This document shows positions 1-7,888 of a stretch of DNA of 34,265 bases, piece by piece. Within the stretch, counting starts at the first letter, position 1. Each line of letters opens with the position of its first letter. Source of the DNA: Arthrobacter sp. SDTb3-6. GTDB taxonomy: Bacteria; Actinomycetota; Actinomycetes; Actinomycetales; Micrococcaceae. The position numbers and the translations under genes are program-made. Under the pieces are notes generated by a model. That model worked only from the letters and a program-made list of their open reading frames with translations. It was not told the DNA's origin and ran no database searches. The stretch spans positions 1-34,265 of the forward strand of contig NZ_JAAMFN010000040.1 of NCBI RefSeq assembly GCF_013376095.1, in the 5' to 3' direction.

Positions 1-80
1 GGTTGCGCGGGAGCGTCACGACAAAACGCCCCGGTTGCGCGGGAGCATCCCGACAAAACGCCCCGGTTGCGCGGGAGCGT
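1..80. repeat. 32-bp tandem repeat, two and a half copies, cut by window edge
   Basis: Two full units (1-32 and 33-64) and a half unit (65-80) follow each other without spacers. Each unit begins GGTTGCGCGGGAGC and ends ACAAAACGCCCC; the full copies differ at two positions near the middle. The array abuts the stop codon of the pseudouridine synthase gene and probably continues beyond the left edge. It has no variable spacers, so it is not a CRISPR array. Read on the minus strand it would form the 3' untranslated region of that gene. Its function is unknown; a dispersed intergenic repeat family is one possibility. Confidence 0.85.
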
Positions 81-83
81 TGC

Positions 84-1007
84 TTAGGGCTCGCCGCGGA
101 GCGCCTTCAGGGCATATTGCAGGTCCTGCGGGTAGGGGCTGGTGACGGCCACAGGCTTTCCTGTGGAGGGGTGGGTGAAGCCGAGCTGGTGGGCGTGCAG
201 CCATTGGCGGGTCAAGCCGAGCTCGGCGGCAAGCTTGGGATCGGCGCCGTAGGTGAGGTCGCCCGCGCAGGGGTGGCGCAGGGCGGAGAAGTGCACGCGG
301 ATCTGGTGGGTCCGACCCGTTTCCAGGTGGACCTCCACCAGGGTCGCCTTGCCGAAGGCCTCCAGCACCTCGTAGTGGGTGACCGAAGGCCGTCCGTCCT
401 CGATGACGGCGAAACGCCAGTCGTGTCCGGGGTGGCGGCCGATGGGCGCGTCGATGGTGCCCTGCAGCGGATCGGGCAGGCCCTGCACCACGGCGTGATA
501 CACCTTGGACACGGTGCGGTCGCGGAAGGCCTGTTTGAGGACGGTGTAGGCGTGCTCGGTCTTTGCCACCACCATGGCGCCGGACGTTCCCACGTCCAGG
601 CGGTGGACAATTCCTGCCCGCTCCTGCGCACCGGAGGTGGAAATGCGGAAGCCGGCCGCGGCGAGGCCGCCCACGACGGTGGGTCCCACCCAGCCTGGCG
701 ACGGGTGCGCGGCAACTCCCACGGGCTTGTCCACGACGACGAATTCCTCGTCGTCCAGCAGGATCTCCAGCCCGTCGACGGGCTCCACCACGACGGCGAG
801 CGGGTCGCGCCGTTCGGGAATCGTCACCTGGACGCTCGCGCCTGCCCGGAATTTCTCGGACTTGCCCGCCACCGCACCGTCCTGGAGCACATTGCCCTCC
901 GCGCACAGCAGGGCCGCCGCGGAGCGGGAGATCCCCAGCAGCTCGGCCAAGGCCGCGTCGATGCGACGCCCGGCGGCCCCTTCGGGAACGGTAAACGTCT
1001 CAGTCAT
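84..1007 (-). CDS. RluA/RluD-family 23S rRNA pseudouridine synthase
   Basis: This 307-residue protein should convert uridines to pseudouridines in the cytoplasm, most likely in 23S rRNA. An S4-like RNA-binding segment covers about residues 14-60. The catalytic motif HRLDVGTSG lies at 135-143, with D138 as the expected nucleophile. [14 protein letters not shown] motif follows further on. A longer reading frame exists upstream, but the ATG at 1007 is chosen because it gives the usual family N terminus and overlaps the end of lspA by 8 bases. lspA followed by an rluD-like gene is a common bacterial pair, so co-transcription is likely. The exact target uridines cannot be told from sequence, so no symbol is given. 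Confidence 0.93.
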   Translation of the reverse strand: MTETFTVPEGAAGRRIDAALAELLGISRSAAALLCAEGNVLQDGAVAGKSEKFRAGASVQVTIPERRDPLAVVVEPVDGLEILLDDEEFVVVDKPVGVAAHPSPGWVGPTVVGGLAAAGFRISTSGAQERAGIVHRLDVGTSGAMVVAKTEHAYTVLKQAFRDRTVSKVYHAVVQGLPDPLQGTIDAPIGRHPGHDWRFAVIEDGRPSVTHYEVLEAFGKATLVEVHLETGRTHQIRVHFSALRHPCAGDLTYGADPKLAAELGLTRQWLHAHQLGFTHPSTGKPVAVTSPYPQDLQYALKALRGEP

Positions 1008-1659
1008 TGCCGGTCTCCCCCGCGTCCAGCTGCGGTCCGGGCTCCCCCGGGTCCCTGTCGGTGTTGTCCCGCCGCCCGCCAAGGGGCACGCCGATCAAGG
1101 TCAGCAGGCAGATGGCGATGACGCCGCCCACCACGCCCATGTCCGCCATGTTGAAGATGGCGAAATGCGGGAAGGAGATGAAGTCCACCACGTGGCCCAT
1201 GCCAAAGGAGGGTGCACGGAAGAGCCTGTCGGTCAGGTTCCCCAGGGAGCCACCCAGCAGGAGTCCCAGTCCCAGTGCCCACCAAAAGGATCCGATCCGC
1301 TTCGCCAGGAAGATGATGATGAACGCAGCGACCGCGGCCATCACCAGGGTGAAGAACCACGTGAAGCCCTCGCCGATGGAGAACGCGGCGCCGGAGTTGC
1401 GGATGTAGTACCACTGCAGCACCCCTGGGATGACGGTGGTGCGTTGGCCCTCCACCATGGTGGAGGTGACCCACAGCTTGGTGAGCTGGTCACACACGTA
1501 GGCCAGCGCCGCAAAACCCAGCCAGACCGCCAGCAGGCCGCGCCTGCGGGGCAGGGCCCGCACGCCTGCCGCGGTCGCGGGCTCCGTGCCGGGGGTGTCG
1601 CCGGGATTGCGGCTCGCGTGTGCGTTGGTTGCAGGTTTCTGCGGGGAGTCGTCGCTCAT
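1000..1659 (-). CDS. lspA: Lipoprotein signal peptidase (signal peptidase II)
   Basis: LspA is the membrane aspartyl protease that removes signal peptides from prolipoproteins after lipidation. The 219-residue product has four hydrophobic segments (about 42-58, 102-119, 125-140, 176-193). Both catalytic aspartates are visible, D144 in NLTDR and D173 in FNMADMGV. The N terminus is a hydrophilic extension of about 38 residues. Start choice: the ATG at 1659 is preceded by GAAAGAG at good distance, whereas the longer frame to 1731 adds an unrelated stretch. The 149 bases up to the divIVA hairpin probably hold its own promoter, but I see no clear site. A substrate lipoprotein is encoded in this window at 24184. 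Confidence 0.93.
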   Translation of the reverse strand: MSDDSPQKPATNAHASRNPGDTPGTEPATAAGVRALPRRRGLLAVWLGFAALAYVCDQLTKLWVTSTMVEGQRTTVIPGVLQWYYIRNSGAAFSIGEGFTWFFTLVMAAVAAFIIIFLAKRIGSFWWALGLGLLLGGSLGNLTDRLFRAPSFGMGHVVDFISFPHFAIFNMADMGVVGGVIAICLLTLIGVPLGGRRDNTDRDPGEPGPQLDAGETGND

Positions 1660-1808
1660 GGCTCTTTCATTGTCACTGCTGTTGGTGTCAGCGGCGGAAC
1701 CGTGGGATTCCGTCGTGCGGGGACACAACAATCATAGGTTGCCGGCCGGCCTTCGGAAGGCACGGGCCGTTCGGCCGCCACCCGTGGGGCCCGCCGGGTT
1801 AAAGGCAA

Positions 1809-1846
1809 CAGGCCGGTGGTGCGGGTATTCCCGCACCACCGGCCTG
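1809..1846 (-). terminator. 17-bp perfect hairpin between divIVA and lspA
   Basis: CAGGCCGGTGGTGCGGG (1809-1825) and its exact reverse complement (1830-1846) enclose a TATT loop. On the minus strand the stem is followed by TTGCCTTT, a weak U-tract. It lies 33 bases past the divIVA stop and probably ends that transcript, separating it from lspA. The U-poor form is common in GC-rich actinobacteria. Confidence 0.8.
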
Positions 1847-1854
1847 CCGGCTGC

Positions 1855-1873
1855 CCGGTCCCTCAGGGACCGG
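1855..1873 (-). terminator. Second short hairpin just past divIVA
   Basis: CCGGTCCC and GGGACCGG form an 8-bp stem with a TCA loop, five bases past the divIVA stop codon. It precedes the larger hairpin at 1809-1846 and may act with it in termination or 3'-end protection. Confidence 0.5.
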
Positions 1874-1878
1874 CGTGC

Positions 1879-2565
1879 CTAGGACTCGTTGGCCCCTTCG
1901 GCGTAGTCCGGTGAAGCCACCGAGCCACGGGCGTCGAGGTCGCGAAGCTGGCCCTCGATGTAGGTCTTCAGGCGTGAACGGTAGTCACGCTCGAAGCCAC
2001 GGAGCTGTTCAACCTTGCGCTCCAGGACGGAACGCTGCTGCTCCAGGGCGCCGAGCGTCTTGCGGCTCTTTTCCTGGGCATCGTTGACGAGCGAGCTGGC
2101 TTCAATCTGGGCCTCGGCGATGATCTTGTCGCGCTGCTCAACACCTGCATTGACGTATTCGTCGTGCAGCTTCTGGGCCATGGCAAGCACGCCTGCCGCT
2201 GATTCAACTCCCGTGGCGGCGGCTGCGGGGGCCGGTGCAGGGGCAGCTGCAACGGGCGCGGCTTCAGCCACGGGCGCTGCCGCGGCTGCCGGCTCGGCCG
2301 GCTTGCCCTTGGCCGGAGCCTCCGGAGCGGTTTCCGCTACTTCAGGAGCCTTGGACGCCAGGGGCGCCGCAGCGGCGGGTGCAGCCTTGGGGCTGTTTCC
2401 GCCATCGGCGAGCTGCTTGCGCAGTTCGTCGTTTTCCTGGTGAAGCCGGCGCAGTTCCACGACAATCTCGTCAAGAAAGTCATCGACTTCGTCCTGGTCG
2501 TAGCCTTCACGGAACTTGGTCGGCTGGAACCGCTTGTTGACAACGTCTTCTGGCGTAAGCGCCAT
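1879..2565 (-). CDS. divIVA: DivIVA/Wag31 polar growth coiled-coil protein
   Basis: DivIVA (Wag31 in mycobacteria) marks the cell poles and directs tip growth and septum-associated wall synthesis. The 228-residue protein starts with the conserved membrane-binding DivIVA domain (about 1-55: MALTPEDVVNKRF, then YDQDEVDDFLDEIV). An Ala/Pro-rich low-complexity linker covers about 58-115 and a long C-terminal coiled coil about 115-215. The ATG at 2565 has a good GAGGTGA ribosome site. Its place after sepF and yggT is the standard actinobacterial order. The linker is the variable part of this family, so its composition is not odd in itself. Confidence 0.96.
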   Translation of the reverse strand: MALTPEDVVNKRFQPTKFREGYDQDEVDDFLDEIVVELRRLHQENDELRKQLADGGNSPKAAPAAAAPLASKAPEVAETAPEAPAKGKPAEPAAAAAPVAEAAPVAAAPAPAPAAAATGVESAAGVLAMAQKLHDEYVNAGVEQRDKIIAEAQIEASSLVNDAQEKSRKTLGALEQQRSVLERKVEQLRGFERDYRSRLKTYIEGQLRDLDARGSVASPDYAEGANES

Positions 2566-2710
2566 CTAGTCACCTCGTTGGTCTAAGTAAGTTTCGAATC
2601 CGGCCGAAGCCGTTCAAACTACGGTACCTAATACAAATCATGTGATCCGTACTTGGGCTGTTTCGTTTTCACAATATAACCTTTTGGCCTTGAAAACTAA
2701 CGGCGCGGCC
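2566..2710 (-). promoter_or_regulatory. Intergenic region with probable divIVA promoter
   Basis: The 145 bases upstream of divIVA are clearly more AT-rich than their surroundings, as expected for a promoter region. Candidate -10-like hexamers on the minus strand include TATATT and TATTAG, but no pair with a convincing -35 at normal spacing stands out. The region is called from composition and position only. Confidence 0.35.
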
Positions 2711-3025
2711 CTAAACCGCCAAATTCCATGTGACGCTCATCCCTATGCCCACCGCCACCAGCAACAACAGGAACCCGATATCCAGCGCCATGCTGCCGAT
2801 CCGCAAGGGCGGAATCAGGCGTCGGAGCGTGCGAAGGGGCCGGTCCGTCATCCGGTAAATAAACGACGCGCCCACCAGGGCGGCCCCGCGCGGACGCCAT
2901 TCACGGGCAAAGACCTGGATCCAGTCAAATACCAGCCGGACCATGAGCGTGAGGAAGTACAGCAGCAGCAACAGGTAAAGAAGCCCAAAAACCAGGCTTA
3001 ATGGATTTGACACGTTGGTGAACAC
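2711..3025 (-). CDS. yggT: YggT-family integral membrane protein
   Basis: This small membrane protein (about 104 residues) has two hydrophobic segments flanking a conserved loop containing VFDWIQVFAREWRPRGAAL and RTLRRLIPPLRIG. The family sits between sepF and divIVA in most actinobacteria, and its biochemical role is poorly known. The start is uncertain. The frame runs up to 3115, but the extra N terminus is unlike the family. A GTG at 3025 or one at 3013 would place the start just before the first membrane segment. Neither has an ideally spaced ribosome site: AGGGA is two bases from the first and fourteen from the second. The gene lies between the sepF hairpin and the divIVA promoter region. 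Confidence 0.85.
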   Translation of the reverse strand: MFTNVSNPLSLVFGLLYLLLLLYFLTLMVRLVFDWIQVFAREWRPRGAALVGASFIYRMTDRPLRTLRRLIPPLRIGSMALDIGFLLLLVAVGIGMSVTWNLAV

Positions 3026-3097
3026 ATTCCCTAGGGAGCAGATGAAAGCGGAGCCGAAACGAATTAACCGTACCTGTTTTCCACAGTTACCGTATAT

Positions 3098-3136
3098 AAC
3101 GGATTGCCCGGGCACTTAGTGCCCGGGCAATCCGTT
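3098..3136 (-). terminator. 18-bp perfect hairpin after sepF
   Basis: AACGGATTGCCCGGGCAC (3098-3115) and its exact reverse complement (3119-3136) enclose a three-base TTA loop. It begins 22 bases past the sepF stop. No U-tract follows. The length and perfection of the stem suggest a strong transcription barrier or 3'-end stabiliser, partly separating yggT-divIVA from the cluster upstream. Confidence 0.75.
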
Positions 3137-3158
3137 AAGGCTGGTGCGGTTGCGCCGC

Positions 3159-3686
3159 TCAGCTCTGGTTGAAGAAGCTGGCCTGGGTGTCCGAGACCTT
3201 CTTGTCGTCCCCCAGGACTTCAATATAGGAGGGCGAGAGCAGGAACACCTTGTTGGTGACGCGCTCGATCGAGCCGCGCAGGCCGAAGACCAGTCCGGCG
3301 GAGAAGTCCACCAGGCGCTTGGCGTCGGCTTCACCCATGTCGGTGACGTTCATGATGACGGGAATGCCGTCACGGAAGCTTTCACCGATGATCTTCGCGT
3401 CATTGTAGGACCGCGGGTGGACAGTGGTAATTTGACGCAAGCTTGCAGCCTCTTCCCGATTCGATGCGGCACGCTTGATGGGGGTCACCGGTGCCCGGTA
3501 TTCTTCATCGCCCGCCTTGGGCGTTGCGGGCTCGGCCACGGGTGCCGGGGCGGCCTCCCGTACTCGTTCGAGATCCGGACCGGATTCCTCGCCCTTCTGG
3601 ATTGAGGGGGCCTGTTCGGCCTCGTAATGCTCGTCACCGTCGGCGAGCCCAAGATAGATCATTGTCTTGCGCAGAGCGCCAGCCAT
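3159..3686 (-). CDS. sepF: Cell division protein SepF
   Basis: SepF anchors FtsZ to the membrane, and in actinobacteria, which lack FtsA, it is the main FtsZ anchor. The 175-residue protein starts with [16 protein letters not shown], a typical amphipathic membrane-targeting helix. An acidic, Pro/Ala-rich linker follows, then the conserved SepF core at about 83-168 ([45 protein letters not shown]). The ATG at 3686 has a strong GAGGAGC ribosome site. The partner surface, the conserved FtsZ C-terminal peptide, is present in this cluster's FtsZ. The 91 bases separating it from yggS could hold a promoter, but no clear site is visible. Confidence 0.96.
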   Translation of the reverse strand: MAGALRKTMIYLGLADGDEHYEAEQAPSIQKGEESGPDLERVREAAPAPVAEPATPKAGDEEYRAPVTPIKRAASNREEAASLRQITTVHPRSYNDAKIIGESFRDGIPVIMNVTDMGEADAKRLVDFSAGLVFGLRGSIERVTNKVFLLSPSYIEVLGDDKKVSDTQASFFNQS

Positions 3687-3777
3687 GGTAGCTCCTCATT
3701 CGTTACGCGCTCTGCCAGTGCGGCATTGTGCGGGTGGGTCGAGTCGAATATTGCCGTTGTTGCCAACACCCAAAACG

Positions 3778-4518
3778 CTACAGCACGGCGGGGCGCGGGC
3801 CGAGTATATCGGAACCGACACGCAGGTGTGTCGCCCCGGCGGCAATGGCCTCCTCCAGGTCCTGGCTCATGCCTGCGGAGATGCCCGTGGCCGCGGGGTG
3901 GTCACGGATCAGGGCCGCTGAAATGCCGGCCAGCATTTCGAAGGCGGCGACGGGGTCGCCGCCCAGCGGAGCCACGGCCATGACGCCGGCCAGCGTGAGC
4001 CCGGGCGTCCCCGCCACGGCGCCGGCCAGGGCGGGGATGAGCGACGGCGCCGCCCCTCCCCTGCCGCCGGGGCCGGCGGCACTTCCGCCCGCGGATTCGG
4101 CGAGGTCCACCTGCAGGTAGCATTGGAGCGCGTCGCGGCCGTCCAGGTCCTGTTGGACGGCCATGGCCTTGCCCAGCGCGGCCACGAGTGACGCCCGGTC
4201 CACGGAGTGCACCGAGTGGGCGTACTTTACGACGGACTTGGCCTTGTTGCCCTGCAGCTGCCCGATGAAATGCCAGCGCAGGGCCGGATCGGCCACCTCG
4301 GCCGCCTTGGCCGCGGCTTCCTGGTCGCGGTTCTCCCCCACATCGGCCACGCCGAGGCCGCGCAGGAGCCTGACGTCCTCAGCGGGGTGGAACTTTGTCA
4401 CCACGATCAGTGCCGGCATGGTGGCACGGGCGGCGGCGTCGGTGGCCCGGCGGATCCGCCCGTTGACCATGGCCAGGTTGTCGGCAAGCTGCACGGCCCG
4501 GGTGTCCAGGGAGTTCAT
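3778..4518 (-). CDS. yggS: YggS/PLPBP-family pyridoxal phosphate homeostasis protein
   Basis: Members of this family bind pyridoxal 5'-phosphate on a single alanine-racemase-like barrel and help keep free vitamin B6 and amino acid pools in balance. They have no known enzyme activity. The 246-residue product shows the PLP-lysine region VVTKFHPAEDV (K42), the GENRDQEA segment, WHFIGQLQGNKAK, HSVDR and a C-terminal RVGSDILGPR motif. A Gly/Ala-rich insert (about 145-160) interrupts the usual core loop. The ATG overlaps the stop of pgeF by four bases (ATGA), so the two are translationally coupled. The gene normally sits between pgeF and sepF in actinobacteria. Confidence 0.94.
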   Translation of the reverse strand: MNSLDTRAVQLADNLAMVNGRIRRATDAAARATMPALIVVTKFHPAEDVRLLRGLGVADVGENRDQEAAAKAAEVADPALRWHFIGQLQGNKAKSVVKYAHSVHSVDRASLVAALGKAMAVQQDLDGRDALQCYLQVDLAESAGGSAAGPGGRGGAAPSLIPALAGAVAGTPGLTLAGVMAVAPLGGDPVAAFEMLAGISAALIRDHPAATGISAGMSQDLEEAIAAGATHLRVGSDILGPRPAVL

Positions 4519-5303
4519 GGGTGGGAAACTTTCACTTCGGGCCCGTCCAACGGGCCGGCGAGGGCGGCGAAACCGATGAACCTGCCCTCCGCTTCGCCGT
4601 CACGGACCGCGCGGCGGTGGGAAAACAACGTGCCGTGTTCAAGGGTGCAGGCCCCGACCTGGCGGGCCGGGACGCCGAGCCTCCCGAGCCGGGCGGCAAC
4701 GGCTGCGGGCAGGTCCAGGGCCGGGGTCCCCCACGAGGTGGTGGAGTAGGCCGCCGGTTCAACGGCCGACACCGCGGCCCGCATCGGTGCGGGCACTTCG
4801 TAGCAGCGCCCGCACACGGCCGGACCGATCCAGGCCTGCAGGGACCCGGCGCCCGCGGCGCGCAGCCCTGCGACGGTGGCGGCGACGACGCCCTTTTCGA
4901 CGCCGGGGCGGCCGGCGTGGGCGACACCCACGAGCGGGGCGCCGCCGGCGCCCGTCCCGGCAAACACGACGGGCACGCAGTCGGCGACCATGACGGCAAG
5001 GCTGGCCGCGCGCGAAACCATCCCATCCGCCGTCGGACCGGCAGGCAGCTGCCCGGCCACGGCTGCGGAGGCCGGCGCCTCCACCACGGCCACCTCCCGG
5101 CCGTGGACCTGGTCCATGTACTGCAGGTGCAGTCCGCCGGCCGCACCGGCAAGTTCAGCCAGCCGGGCATCCAGGGCGGCGCGGTTGGCGGCAACGCGGG
5201 CAGGGTCGTCGCCAACGTGAAAGGCCAGGTTCCCTGCTGCGGCGGAGGTGAAACCCACCCACAATCCGGGGCGGACCTCCTGGGAAAACCACAACTCGGG
5301 CAC
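4515..5303 (-). CDS. pgeF: Peptidoglycan editing factor PgeF (laccase-domain protein)
   Basis: PgeF-family proteins (DUF152, YfiH/YlmD) are cytoplasmic purine nucleoside-active or multicopper-like enzymes. In Escherichia coli PgeF prevents misincorporation of L-Ser into peptidoglycan precursors. The 262-residue product keeps the metal-site residues H67 (QVHG), C109 (ADCVPV) and H129 (AHAGRPG), and the GPAVCGRCYEV motif. I chose the GTG at 5303 because GGAAAGG stands five bases before it. The frame also allows a GTG at 5348, which has no ribosome site and adds a poorly conserved stretch. Downstream of ftsZ and coupled to yggS. The exact substrate in this organism is unknown. Confidence 0.92.
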   Translation of the reverse strand: MPELWFSQEVRPGLWVGFTSAAAGNLAFHVGDDPARVAANRAALDARLAELAGAAGGLHLQYMDQVHGREVAVVEAPASAAVAGQLPAGPTADGMVSRAASLAVMVADCVPVVFAGTGAGGAPLVGVAHAGRPGVEKGVVAATVAGLRAAGAGSLQAWIGPAVCGRCYEVPAPMRAAVSAVEPAAYSTTSWGTPALDLPAAVAARLGRLGVPARQVGACTLEHGTLFSHRRAVRDGEAEGRFIGFAALAGPLDGPEVKVSHP

Positions 5304-5359
5304 ACTGGCCTTTCCACAAGGCAGCGCGCTGCGCTGCCCTGCTGTCACACGGGCGGGAG

Positions 5360-6538
<1,179 letters not shown>

Positions 6539-6600
6539 GTTAAGTGTCCCTTGTTCGTAGTCTTGCTTGAAGTTCTGTGGGTGCTGCTGGGCCATGCAGC

Positions 6601-6617
6601 TTCAAGCAGTACTTGAA
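6601..6617. repeat. Second inverted repeat in the ftsZ leader
   Basis: TTCAAG and CTTGAA are separated by five bases. The half-site resembles the TTCAA/TTGAA core of the palindrome at 6630-6648, 12 bases away. It would lie in the untranslated leader of ftsZ. Confidence 0.5.
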
Positions 6618-6629
6618 ACTGTCTAGCTT

Positions 6630-6675
6630 AACCTTCAAGTTGAAGGTTATAGTTATGTCAACCAACTCTTGTCAG
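6630..6675 (-). promoter_or_regulatory. Candidate ftsZ promoter with overlapping inverted repeat
   Basis: On the minus strand a -35-like CTGACA (6675-6670) and a -10-like TATAAC (6651-6646) are 18 bases apart, about 100 bases before the chosen ftsZ start. A 9-bp inverted repeat with a one-base centre (6630-6648, AACCTTCAACTTGAAGGTT) overlaps the -10 and the expected transcription start. A TTGACA also lies at 6661-6656, without a good -10 at normal spacing. The palindrome could be an operator; the regulator is unknown. Confidence 0.5.
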
Positions 6676-6772
6676 TGACGCTATGGTGCATCCGCCGCGC
6701 TTGCAATAACCGCCGCCGCGTGTCGCGTGAATCCGGGAGAAAAAAGCGTCCCGGAGGTCCTTCCGCACACCT

Positions 6773-7888
6773 CTAGCGTGTCACAGGATGGAGCGGCGCG
6801 CTGACGTCGTACACCTTCACCGGCGGTGCGGGGGGTGCCCCGTTGACCGGTACGGGTGCCGGGGCATTGATCAGGGCATCCAGGACCTGGGCCTTGAGCA
6901 CCATGTCCGAGGCATTGCCCCAGACCACCGTCTTGCCGTCGACCATCTGCAGTTCGACGGCGTCCGGCGACTTCGCCGAGGCACTCGCCAGCTTGCCCAG
7001 GACGGACTGGGGCAGCGTGGCCAGGACCGCGGTGACCGCCCGGAACGTGGGAGTGCCGATGGCGGCCGTGCCCCCGTTGATCAGGGGCAGCGGCACCTTC
7101 GACTGGTCCGCGACCTTGCCCAGCGCCACGCCGTCCTGGTCGACCCGGATCCATCCCGCGCCGGTCTTGAGCAGCGCCACGGGGACCCGCTCGACCACAT
7201 GCACCAGCAGCGTTGACGGCGGGCGGGCCTCAATGCTCGAGGACTTGATTTGCGGCACCTTCGCCAGGAGCGCGTCCACGTCCGCCTGGGTCACCTGCGG
7301 CAACGGGCGGTCCAGCAACGGGGCAACCGTTGCCTGGAGCGTCTTGGCCGCCACGAGCCTGTTCCCGGTGAATGTGACCTTCTTCACCGCCAGGGCGGGG
7401 GAAAACAATGCCAGCGCCATGACCACGGCAAGGACGACGGCGGTTCCCGCCACTCCCAGCCAGGCCCGGCGGCGCCGGCGCTTGTGCGCCGGTTCCGGGA
7501 AGGCCAGCACCCGGGCGCCGGCCGCTCCCCCGCCGGTGCTTTGGCCGGCGGCGGCCGCCTTCGGCGGGCCGGAGCGAAGGTTTCGCCAGTTTCGCCAGGT
7601 CCCGTCCGGCTTGCCGGGCCCGGCATCGGCGGACTGTGCCTTGGGTGCCTTGGGTGCCTTGGGTGCCTTGGGTGACTTGGGTGCGCCGGATTCCTTGTCG
7701 GTCCTGGCCCGGCGGTTTCCCGTCCCTGCCGCGTCGTCCGCCGGCACCGGAGTGACGGTGACCTTGGGGCTCGTGCTGCGGGCCTTTGCTGCAGGCGTGC
7801 CGGTCTCCTGGTCCGGGGCGTCCTGCATGGCGCCCTTTGGGGTCCCGGACCGGGAGCTGATGATGCGCGGACGGCGGGGCTCAGCCAT
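6773..7888 (-). CDS. ftsQ: Cell division protein FtsQ (POTRA domain)
   Basis: FtsQ/DivIB is a single-pass divisome protein that joins FtsL and the septal synthase. The 371-residue product has an unusually long, basic, Pro/Ala-rich cytoplasmic tail (about 1-141), a membrane helix (about 143-163), and a POTRA domain directly after it (about 166-236, AVKKVTFTGNRLVAAKTLQATV). The FtsQ domain follows, with ERVPVALLKT and WIRVDQDGVAL. The tail contains a run of APK tripeptides encoded by a 9-base tandem repeat. The ATG at 7888 overlaps the murC stop by 8 bases; a longer frame to 7963 is rejected. It is the last gene of the tightly packed part of the cluster. Confidence 0.94.
   Translation of the reverse strand: MAEPRRPRIISSRSGTPKGAMQDAPDQETGTPAAKARSTSPKVTVTPVPADDAAGTGNRRARTDKESGAPKSPKAPKAPKAPKAQSADAGPGKPDGTWRNWRNLRSGPPKAAAAGQSTGGGAAGARVLAFPEPAHKRRRRRAWLGVAGTAVVLAVVMALALFSPALAVKKVTFTGNRLVAAKTLQATVAPLLDRPLPQVTQADVDALLAKVPQIKSSSIEARPPSTLLVHVVERVPVALLKTGAGWIRVDQDGVALGKVADQSKVPLPLINGGTAAIGTPTFRAVTAVLATLPQSVLGKLASASAKSPDAVELQMVDGKTVVWGNASDMVLKAQVLDALINAPAPVPVNGAPPAPPVKVYDVSAPLHPVTR
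7637..7681 (-). repeat. Five tandem 9-bp units inside ftsQ
   Basis: TGCCTTGGG is repeated four times, then once with a C-to-A change. It encodes the (K/A)PK run in the cytoplasmic tail of FtsQ. Because the unit is a multiple of three, copy-number changes would keep the frame and only alter the tail length. Confidence 0.9.

Noticed and set aside
1-80. Possible CRISPR array
   Set aside because: The units are joined head to tail with no unique spacers, and no cas gene is present in the window.
5304-5348. GTG at 5348 as pgeF start
   Set aside because: No ribosome site is present, and GGAAAGG precedes the GTG at 5303 at good distance.
6539-6595. ATG at 6595 as ftsZ start
   Set aside because: It adds 19 residues not typical of FtsZ and has a poor ribosome site, while the GTG at 6538 has AAGGGA at good spacing.
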